5,599 nucleotides of DNA from Clostridiales bacterium (GTDB taxonomy: Bacteria; Bacillota_B; Dehalobacteriia; UBA4068): positions 1 through 5,599 of the forward strand of contig WRIA01000054.1 in NCBI GenBank assembly GCA_009782975.1, read 5' to 3'. The position numbers and the translations under genes were made by a program. Shown in pieces: positions 1 through 4,562 of this stretch. The notes beneath the pieces were generated by a model. The model had not been told where the DNA came from and did not search any database. It was given only the letters and a program-made list of their open reading frames with translations. The first letter of the stretch is position 1. Every line of letters begins with the position of its first letter.

Positions 1-1161
1 AATATAATGCTGGCCCTTGGTTATCACCGTTTCCCCCGGGCTAAGGCCAAAGGTTATCTCCACCATCTCGCCGTTGTTGATGCCGGTGGTGACCTCCCTC
101 ATATAGGGCAGATCCCCGGTAAGCACCGCCACAGAGGTCACTCCGCCACGGGTTATCAGCGCCGCCACGGGTATGACCAGCGCGTTCTCCTTCTGCTGGG
201 AAGGTATGGAAAGCTCGGCGAACATACCCGGCTTTATGCCGGCCCCGGTCTCCATTACCCCAACGGTTATAGGATAGGTGATAGTGCCGGTAGCCGGGGC
301 CAGGGCCACGCTCTTTATCCGGCCCGTATAGGTTGCGCCGCCCAGGGAATCTATGCGGTAACTTACAATATCGTCCTCCTTAAGCTGGCCTATAAGATAT
401 TCGGAAACAGAGGCGGCTATTTCCAGATCGTCCAGGCTGGCGATGGAGACGGCCGGCAACTGCTGCATGGGGTACATACCTTCCTTTATGTTTACTTCCG
501 TTATATGACCCGCTACCGGGGCGGTAAAATTAAGCAGGTTAAGGGAAGTAGATACGCCGGATAAAGCGGCCTCGGCCTGGCGCAATTGGTTCTGAGCCTG
601 GGAAAACTGGTTTTCGGCCTGCTCCAACTGGGCCTGGGGTATAGCCGCGCTGTCGTAAAGGGCCTGCATACGTTCCAGGTTGGCTCTGGCCATCTCCACG
701 CCTTCCTCCGCCATGTCCCGTGCTGTCTGTGCCTGGGTATAGCCGCTTTGCATCTGCGCGCCGTCCAAAGAGAACAACCGGTCGCCCGCGCTTACATGAT
801 CACCCTTTTCCACATATATGTGCCTTACCTCGGCGGTGGAGGGAGCGAACACCATGACCTCCTCGCTGGCCCGCACCTTGCCGGTAAGTACGGTTTTTAC
901 CGCAATATTATCCAGGCGGGCCTTGGCCGTATATACCTGCACGGCCTGTTCCGGCACCAGCTCCAGCTGTTCTTTGGGAACGACCAGCCGCCAATAGGCC
1001 GCGCCCCCTATGGCCAGTAAAAATACTATAAGCAAAATAAGGCCGCCGCGAGAGCGTTTGGGCCTTTTCGGCAGCGGCGGGGGATCGACCGTTATTTGTG
1101 CTTCGGGCGTAAGCGGGGCGGTTTTCGCCGTGTCCAGCCCGCTATCTGTGGCTTCATTCAT
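1..1161 (-). CDS. Efflux RND/HlyD-type periplasmic adaptor subunit, partial (C-terminus beyond window)
   Basis: The reverse strand is open for 387 codons from the ATG at 1161 to the window edge, so the C-terminus is missing. The protein is a membrane fusion protein that would couple an inner-membrane pump to the outer part of an export machine. In order it has a short basic cytoplasmic stretch (KRPKRSR, 32-38), one membrane segment (about 40-57), a first half-lipoyl domain (about 106-134, with VEKGDHVSAGDRLFSLDG), a coiled-coil hairpin rich in Gln, Glu and Ala (about 138-200), the second half-lipoyl (about 209-241, FTAPVAGHITEVNIKEGMYP), a beta-barrel (about 245-320) and the start of the membrane-proximal domain. 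There is no lipobox, so it is anchored by the helix. The start overlaps the marR-type gene by 8 bases (ATGAATGA) behind a strong ribosome site. An RND or ABC pump gene probably follows to the left. The family is clear; the exported substrate and the pump type are not. Confidence 0.93.
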   Translation of the reverse strand, partial: MNEATDSGLDTAKTAPLTPEAQITVDPPPLPKRPKRSRGGLILLIVFLLAIGGAAYWRLVVPKEQLELVPEQAVQVYTAKARLDNIAVKTVLTGKVRASEEVMVFAPSTAEVRHIYVEKGDHVSAGDRLFSLDGAQMQSGYTQAQTARDMAEEGVEMARANLERMQALYDSAAIPQAQLEQAENQFSQAQNQLRQAEAALSGVSTSLNLLNFTAPVAGHITEVNIKEGMYPMQQLPAVSIASLDDLEIAASVSEYLIGQLKEDDIVSYRIDSLGGATYTGRIKSVALAPATGTITYPITVGVMETGAGIKPGMFAELSIPSQQKENALVIPVAALITRGGVTSVAVLTGDLPYMREVTTGINNGEMVEITFGLSPGETVITKGQHYI

Positions 1162-1645
1162 CTAAGGCTTCCTCCTTAACGGGTGGATTTTGTACAGTAG
1201 TATTTGCGGTGGTCTTTTCCAACAGGCAGCGTATAAAAACGAAACATTCGTGCAGACGGCGCATTTCCTCCGGGCTGAACATATTGAACTCCGACACTAT
1301 CCAATCCTGCGCTTGCGCTATTATATTTTCCATCTCCTGCAAGCCCGCGGGCAGTACCCGTACATATACCCGGCGGCGGTTGCCCGGGTCGTGCTTGCGC
1401 TTTACCAGCCCGTTATTTTCCATAACGCCTACCAGCCGGGAAATCTGTTGGGGGGAGACCTGTATGTCGGCGGCCAGCTGGGTCATGGTAAGGCCGGGCG
1501 GCGGATGATTGCACAGCACATACAGTATCTGAAAGTGCATTTTATTGCCGTCGCAGCTTATCCTTTTATCCAGACCGGCCAGATAGATAAGGCGCACCAG
1601 GCGCACCGCCTCCCCGGCCAAGGCGGCGCTGTTGATAGCTTCCAT
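1154..1645 (-). CDS. MarR-family winged-helix transcriptional regulator
   Basis: This 163-residue protein has the size and order of MarR regulators: a helical dimerisation part (about 1-35), a winged helix-turn-helix (about 36-100) and long C-terminal helices (about 101-145). The recognition helix region is SPQQISRLVGVMENNGL (64-80). The wing carries the family's basic pattern in the form DPGNRRRVYVRVLPAG (86-101), where many relatives have DxRDRR. The tail after residue 146 is hydrophilic and probably disordered. MarR proteins usually repress their own operon and are released by small aromatic ligands or by thiol oxidation. C31, C45, C134 and C140 are present, but nothing shows that they sense anything. 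It is the first gene of an operon with the efflux adaptor, so local control of the pump is the simplest reading. The ATG at 1645 follows a weak G-rich ribosome site (GGGGG) about ten bases upstream. Confidence 0.92.
   Translation of the reverse strand: MEAINSAALAGEAVRLVRLIYLAGLDKRISCDGNKMHFQILYVLCNHPPPGLTMTQLAADIQVSPQQISRLVGVMENNGLVKRKHDPGNRRRVYVRVLPAGLQEMENIIAQAQDWIVSEFNMFSPEEMRRLHECFVFIRCLLEKTTANTTVQNPPVKEEALDE
1171..1177 (-). promoter_or_regulatory. Ribosome binding site of the efflux adaptor
   Basis: The minus strand reads AAGGAGG nine bases before the adaptor ATG at 1161. It lies inside the last codons of the MarR-family gene. It fixes the adaptor start and, with the overlapping stop (ATGAATGA), suggests translational coupling. 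Confidence 0.85.
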
Positions 1646-1683
1646 AAAACAAACCCCCGTTTACCTATAGGATTACTAAAATA

Positions 1684-1712
1684 AGTATAAGCATGTATGT
1701 ATTGTTTGTCAA
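1684..1712 (-). promoter_or_regulatory. Sigma-70/sigma-A promoter of the marR-adaptor operon
   Basis: On the minus strand there is a perfect -35 TTGACA (1712-1707), a 17-base spacer and a -10 TATACT (1689-1684). The predicted start of transcription is near 1677, giving a leader of about 30 bases before the MarR ATG. This is close to consensus, so strong repression would be expected to keep the pump off. Confidence 0.85.
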
Positions 1713-1717
1713 CAGCC

Positions 1718-1775
1718 AACGGTTGTATTATATAAATATTTAACAGTTGCGCAATATTTAACAGTTGTTAAATAT
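1718..1775. promoter_or_regulatory. Candidate operator array: 22-base palindrome plus AACAGTTG boxes
   Basis: Positions 1754-1775 form a perfect palindrome with ten-base arms (ATATTTAACA / TGTTAAATAT) around GT. Fifteen bases of it (AATATTTAACAGTTG) are repeated directly at 1735-1749, 18 bases away, and a third weaker box, AACGGTTGT, sits at 1718-1726 against the -35 element. Palindromes of this size upstream of a MarR gene are typical binding sites for the MarR dimer. The perfect copy lies about 80-100 bases upstream of the predicted transcription start, further than usual for simple repression. Assignment to this regulator is inference. Confidence 0.6.
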
Positions 1776-1861
1776 AAACTATTATGAATTATGAACAGAT
1801 ATTAAATGTTTTTACGCTGTGATTTGTTTGCAGATGCGGCCTTTTACAGCGGGCGGGTTTT

Positions 1862-1949
1862 CCGCCTTTACAAAATCGGTAAAAATATTCGCGTTCCTAA
1901 ACAAAATATTTGTGAAGTTAAATAAAATGTTTAGAAACGCGAATATTTT
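1862..1949. repeat. Dispersed hairpin repeat, copy 1
   Basis: This segment matches 3560-3647 with four differences in 88 bases (positions 1864, 1908, 1913 and 1935). It contains inverted arms at about 1881-1903 and 1928-1949, with core AATATTCGCGTTCCTAAACA, separated by 24 bases. One arm pairing is broken by the A at 1935 (C-A mismatch), so this copy is slightly decayed compared with copy 2. It lies between two divergent promoters, where no transcript would need a terminator, so a repeat family is a better reading than a terminator. Size and form resemble REPIN or MITE elements, but no target duplication is visible. Confidence 0.85.
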
Positions 1950-2063
1950 GCCGGTTCTAAAATTTGATGTGTATTCAAATCTTTAGCTATGTTTAATTTC
2001 ATCAGTTACAACCGCCGAAATTAATAGTGACACCCCGCCCTATTACCTTACGGCCTTATAAAG

Positions 2064-2092
2064 TTGTGTTTATGATAATGTGATGATATAAT
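2064..2092 (+). promoter_or_regulatory. Promoter of the DUF3798 lipoprotein gene
   Basis: A -35 TTGTGT (2064-2069), a 17-base spacer ending in TGA, and a perfect -10 TATAAT (2087-2092) form a promoter with an extended -10 (TGATATAAT). The predicted transcription start is near 2099, about 42 bases before the ATG at 2141. The ribosome site AAGGGTG lies at 2128-2134. Confidence 0.8.
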
Positions 2093-2140
2093 TGCATTGT
2101 ATTTCTTAAACAGTTGAAAAGCGTAAAAAGGGTGTAAAAA

Positions 2141-3460
2141 ATGAAAAGATTAATTATACTGTTATTTACGGCCTGTCTCGCCATATCCTTTTCCTCCTGC
2201 GCTGACCGCCAGCCAACCGAAGGATCCACCCCGCCGGTCATCGAATCGGAAGAGTCTTACGATACAGTACAGGAACCGGAACCGCAACCGGAGCCACAAC
2301 CGGAATCGGAGCCAGAACCTTTCCCCGGTAAAATAGCGATTATAACAACTATGCCGACTGGCGATTTTTGCTATTATTCTGCCATGCCAATTATAGAAAA
2401 ATATGGCAGTAGTAAGGTACTACATAGAACATTGCCGCTACTGTATTCGTCTGACGCAGAAGAGATAATAAATATAGTTGCAGAACTCGGTGCTGACATC
2501 GATGTTAAGGCTATAGTAGTGAACCCGGCTGTTATGGGGGCAAATCTAGCTTTTGAAAAATTACGTGAATTAAGAAAAGATATTTATGTTGTTTACTGTG
2601 CGCCAGATATAAGTTATGGCGAAACGCAACAGCAAGCAGTTGACCGCACTATGCAAACCGCTGACCTTGTTATATCCAGCGATGAGAATAATATAGCTTC
2701 TTCTAATGTGCGGCAAGCTCAAAAGCTGGGGGCAGAAACGTTTGTTCATTATTCAGTCCAAGATTACTGGTGGGATAGTACTAAGCTTAGAAGACGGGAA
2801 TTAGTAAAACAGACCTGTAATGATCTTAGTATAAACTTTATAGATGTAAAAGTTCCTGAATCTATACTCGGCAACGCTTCGGCATTTACTGAGTTTTTTC
2901 GGAATGATATTTACGACAGGGTAAATAAATGCGGGAAAAATACAGCTTTTTTCTGCTCTTATTCCGGTTTGGACTCTGTATTTATCCTCTCCGCAGTAGG
3001 TGCCGGGGCAATTTATTCGCAATCCGGCTATCCGTCCTATTTTTATGGGATAGTAGAGGCTTTTTACGAGATTGAAGTGGGACTTTTGAAACATTTTAAG
3101 ACTGATAGTATTGGATATGTTATGGGGAAACCCTATCTCTCGTATTCTGAATTTCTTATGTCGAAGGCAAAACCTCTTTTAGCAAGAGAAGATATGCTTG
3201 GCAGGCTTTCCGCTTGGCCGGTTGAAGAACGATTTATGTACACCATTGCCGCCGCCGAATACGCTGTTAAGTGGATAAACGGCGAGGTTCCCAAGGAGGG
3301 CGTTGACGTTGATGTTCTTAAGCAGCTTATGGAAGATTTCGCCGGTGTGGAGGTTTACCTTACCCCATACACGGACGAATACCCCTACACCGAAAATGGC
3401 ACCGGGGAAACCTACGACAACTTTTTAATGATGACTATGGATTATATTACCTTTGAATAG
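2141..3460 (+). CDS. DUF3798-type solute-binding-like lipoprotein
   Basis: This 439-residue protein begins with a short signal peptide (KR, then a hydrophobic run) ending in FSSC at 17-20, a lipobox with an unusual F at -3. An acidic, proline-rich linker follows (45-62, repeated EP/QP), then a globular domain from K64. That domain alternates strands and helices like a type I periplasmic-binding fold: KIAIITTM (64-71), VKAIVVNPAVMG (122-133), ADLVISSDENN (174-184), LGAETFVHYS (196-205), KNTAFFCSYSG (266-276). From memory these blocks and the C-terminal YDNFLMM/DYITF pattern match DUF3798, a clostridial family of unknown function. It would sit on the outer face of the cytoplasmic membrane. It has its own promoter and no transporter partner beside it. 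The middle of the gene is AT-rich, unlike its ends, and its last 24 codons are duplicated just downstream. Ligand unknown; family assignment fairly sure. Confidence 0.85.
   Translation: MKRLIILLFTACLAISFSSCADRQPTEGSTPPVIESEESYDTVQEPEPQPEPQPESEPEPFPGKIAIITTMPTGDFCYYSAMPIIEKYGSSKVLHRTLPLLYSSDAEEIINIVAELGADIDVKAIVVNPAVMGANLAFEKLRELRKDIYVVYCAPDISYGETQQQAVDRTMQTADLVISSDENNIASSNVRQAQKLGAETFVHYSVQDYWWDSTKLRRRELVKQTCNDLSINFIDVKVPESILGNASAFTEFFRNDIYDRVNKCGKNTAFFCSYSGLDSVFILSAVGAGAIYSQSGYPSYFYGIVEAFYEIEVGLLKHFKTDSIGYVMGKPYLSYSEFLMSKAKPLLAREDMLGRLSAWPVEERFMYTIAAAEYAVKWINGEVPKEGVDVDVLKQLMEDFAGVEVYLTPYTDEYPYTENGTGETYDNFLMMTMDYITFE
2273..2320 (+). repeat. Short tandem repeat coding an EP/QP linker
   Basis: Imperfect repeats of GAACCG/CAACCG/GAGCCA code for residues 45-60 (EPEPQPEPQPESEPEP) between the lipid anchor and the binding domain. 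Such linkers act as spacers. The near-repetitive DNA could change length by slippage in whole codon pairs without breaking the frame. Confidence 0.8.
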
Positions 3461-3562
3461 AGACGTAAAACCATTACACCGAAAATGGCACCGGTGAAAC
3501 ATATGATAACTTCCTGATGATGACTATGGACTATATAACCTTTGAATAGAGACGTAAAACCA
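3386..3562 (+). repeat. 89-base tandem repeat covering the DUF3798 gene end
   Basis: Positions 3386-3473 (last 24 codons, stop and 13 bases beyond) recur at 3475-3562, an offset of 89 bases. The coding parts differ at 9 of 75 bases; the 13 bases after the stop (AGACGTAAAACCA) are identical. Since 89 is not a multiple of three, the second copy is out of frame with the first and follows its stop codon. Confidence 0.92.
3475..3549 (+). pseudogene. 3' remnant of a second DUF3798 gene
   Basis: This stretch encodes 24 residues and a TAG stop identical in protein to residues 416-439 of the intact lipoprotein (YTENGTGETYDNFLMMTMDY and ITFE). All nine base differences are silent and fall in eight codons. 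It has no start: an in-frame TAA lies at 3466-3468. The pattern indicates a tail left from a separate paralog that diverged under selection for its protein, rather than a fresh slippage copy. It is most likely untranslated. Confidence 0.85.
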
Positions 3563-3649
3563 CCTTTACAAAATCGGTAAAAATATTCGCGTTCCTAAAC
3601 AAAATGTTTGCGAAGTTAAATAAAATGTTTAGGAACGCGAATATTTTTA
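3560..3649. repeat. Dispersed hairpin repeat, copy 2
   Basis: This is the better preserved copy of the element at 1862-1949. The arms at 3578-3601 and 3626-3649 are perfectly complementary over 24 bases, around a 24-base loop. The loop contains a second TGTTT (3605-3609) that can pair with the left arm's AAACA instead. The left flank CCTTTACAAAATCGGT is shared with copy 1, while the right flanks differ. It follows the lipoprotein gene's 3' remnant directly, and its trailing ATTTTTA could help terminate transcription on either strand, though the loop is long for an intrinsic terminator. Confidence 0.88.
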
Positions 3650-3671
3650 TCTTATCAAAACAGGAAGCCTA

Positions 3672-3730
3672 CCCGCAAAAACCGCATAAAAGAAAACCGT
3701 GCGGGCGTGGACACAAAGGGCTATGCCCGC
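3672..3730. other. GC-rich stem-loop with a competing alternative stem
   Basis: Positions 3701-3710 (GCGGGCGTGG) and 3721-3730 (CTATGCCCGC) can form a ten-pair stem with two G-U pairs and a ten-base loop. The left arm also pairs upstream: TGCGGG at 3700-3705 with CCCGCA at 3672-3677, or TGCGG with CCGCA at 3682-3686. There is no T-run after it on the plus strand. On the minus strand the stem is followed by ACGGTTTTCTTTT, so it could be a weak minus-strand terminator. Function not established. Confidence 0.45.
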
Positions 3731-3789
3731 TGATAAAAAGCACCTTGCGCCACCTTATTACTTGTTTAACCAGGCCGTTATGAAAAGTA

Positions 3790-3818
3790 TTGACAAATAG
3801 TGTAGCATCTGCTACAGT
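3790..3818 (+). promoter_or_regulatory. Promoter of the Crp/Fnr-ABC transporter operon
   Basis: A perfect -35 TTGACA (3790-3795), a 17-base spacer and a -10 TACAGT (3813-3818) are followed by a leader of about 25 bases, a GGAG ribosome site and a GTG start at 3851. No terminator is visible between the genes that follow, so this promoter probably serves the whole run. Confidence 0.8.
3801..3816. promoter_or_regulatory. Perfect 16-base palindrome inside the promoter, probable Crp/Fnr-family operator
   Basis: TGTAGCA-TC-TGCTACA has perfect seven-base arms. Its TGT...ACA ends and 16-base length fit the two half-sites of Crp/Fnr-family dimers, and it contains GTA-N8-TAC, the form known for the family member NtcA. 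It fills most of the spacer and overlaps the -10 element, so a bound protein would block RNA polymerase. Binding by the regulator encoded next door is inference. Confidence 0.75.
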
Positions 3819-3850
3819 TTATTTGTAGAATACTTTGTGGAGATGATACT

Positions 3851-4528
3851 GTGACGGAAGAAAAGCTAAAGCCCGAATACGCGCGATTGCTTAAGCAAAG
3901 TTTTTTGCTTACACAAGCCGGCGGAGAGATGGTGGAACAACTGCTGGCCAAAGACTGGAGAAGCCTATCCTTCAGCAAGGGGGACACTATCTCCGGCAGG
4001 GGCATAAATCAGGATAATCTTGGCCTTATAGTGCGGGGGCGCGCTTCGGCTAAAAGCGGCGGCACGCTGATACTACGCGGCTTTGGCAAGGGCGACGTTT
4101 TCGGCGCGGCGGCGCTGTTTGCCCCGGACGGGGAGCCTTTAAGCGAGATCGTGGCCGAAAGCAGCGGAGAGGTTCTGCTGCTGCCCCTGGAAACGGTGCG
4201 CAACCTGCTTAAAAGCCAGCCCCGGTCGGCGGAGAATTATATACGCTTTTTGTCTCAGCGCATAGAATTTCTGACCCGCAAAATAGAGGCTTTGGGCTCC
4301 GGGGAAGCGGTAAACCGCCTGGCCGCCCATTTAATAACTTCCTGCCAGCCGGATATGCTGGGCCGCCCGGCCTGCCGCGCCACTGTAAGCCGTCTGGCCC
4401 AAAGCCTGGGTATAAGCAGGGCCAGCGTTTACCGGGCACTGGAGCAATTAGCGGAAACAGGCTGCCTGCACCGGGAGGGCAAAACCGTGGTTATAGACAG
4501 CCTGGAGCTACTTGCTTCGTATAAATAA
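3851..4528 (+). CDS. Crp/Fnr-family transcriptional regulator
   Basis: This 225-residue protein has the Crp/Fnr layout: a cyclic-nucleotide-type beta-roll (about 25-115, with GDTISGRG at 44-51 and GFGKGDVFGAAALF at 77-90), a long dimer helix (about 112-148) and a C-terminal winged helix (about 150-222). The helix-turn-helix reads VSRLAQSLGISRASVYRALE (179-198). The cAMP pocket of E. coli CRP (GE, then RS) is not kept: A stands for the Glu and LS for Arg-Ser, so cAMP is unlikely to be the ligand. Fnr's N-terminal cysteine cluster is also absent; the only cysteines are C165, C175 and C205, in the DNA-binding half. The start is GTG, eight bases after GGAG. Its promoter carries a perfect palindrome suited to its own binding. 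It precedes an ABC importer, which it probably controls. Effector unknown. Confidence 0.92.
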   Translation: MTEEKLKPEYARLLKQSFLLTQAGGEMVEQLLAKDWRSLSFSKGDTISGRGINQDNLGLIVRGRASAKSGGTLILRGFGKGDVFGAAALFAPDGEPLSEIVAESSGEVLLLPLETVRNLLKSQPRSAENYIRFLSQRIEFLTRKIEALGSGEAVNRLAAHLITSCQPDMLGRPACRATVSRLAQSLGISRASVYRALEQLAETGCLHREGKTVVIDSLELLASYK

Positions 4529-4546
4529 ATTAAAGCTGCAAAGATC

Positions 4547-4551
4547 GGAGG
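4547..4551 (+). promoter_or_regulatory. Ribosome binding site of the ABC binding protein
   Basis: GGAGG lies 11 bases before the ATG at 4563, a slightly long spacing. It decides for that ATG over an upstream in-frame TTG at 4512, which would put a hydrophilic stretch before the signal peptide. Confidence 0.8.
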
Positions 4552-4562
4552 ATAAATATTCT

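Larger units (their letters stand above)
1646..2140. other. Divergent intergenic region between marR and the DUF3798 gene
   Basis: No credible gene was seen in these 495 bases. From left to right they hold the marR promoter (1684-1712), the palindrome and AACAGTTG boxes (1718-1775), AT-rich DNA with no feature I can name (1776-1850), a small GGCGG/CCGCC hairpin (1852-1866), hairpin repeat copy 1 (1862-1949), about 110 unassigned bases, and the plus-strand promoter (2064-2092). Another exact AACAGTTG lies at 2109-2116 in the leader of the lipoprotein gene. Confidence 0.8.
3461..3850. other. Intergenic region between the DUF3798 gene and the Crp/Fnr regulator
   Basis: There is no complete gene in these 390 bases. 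They hold the gene-tail remnant (3475-3549), hairpin repeat copy 2 (3560-3649), competing GC-rich stems (3672-3730), about 55 bases with no recognisable signal (3731-3785), the regulator's promoter and palindrome (3790-3818) and its ribosome site GGAG (3839-3842). Confidence 0.8.

Noticed and set aside
7..1020. Two long plus-strand open frames (7-564 and 586-1020) opposite the efflux adaptor.
   Set aside because: They lie antisense to a clear full-domain adaptor, have no ribosome sites or recognisable domains, and are rich in His/Gly/Tyr as expected of reverse shadows.
1852..1866. GGCGG-GTTTT-CCGCC hairpin followed by TTTA, considered as a terminator.
   Set aside because: The stem has only five pairs, the T-run is short, and no plus-strand gene lies upstream to terminate.
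1962..1980. ATTTGA-N7-TCAAAT inverted repeat resembling an Fnr box.
   Set aside because: The spacing is TTGA-N7-TCAA; Fnr sites need N6. Short AT-rich palindromes are expected by chance here, and it lies about 85 bases upstream of the nearest promoter's -35.
2801..3094. A 97-codon minus-strand open frame inside the lipoprotein gene.
   Set aside because: It is antisense to a well-supported gene, has no ribosome site or domain, and its composition mirrors the opposite strand.
1862..3649. The two hairpin copies as a CRISPR array, retron or insertion sequence.
   Set aside because: Only two units, 1.7 kb apart, with a gene between them; no Cas, reverse transcriptase or transposase is encoded and no target-site duplication is seen.
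4512..4562. A longer version of the ABC binding protein starting at TTG 4512.
   Set aside because: It would overlap the end of the Crp/Fnr gene and place 17 polar residues before the signal peptide. The ATG at 4563 has a GGAGG site and a normal lipoprotein signal.
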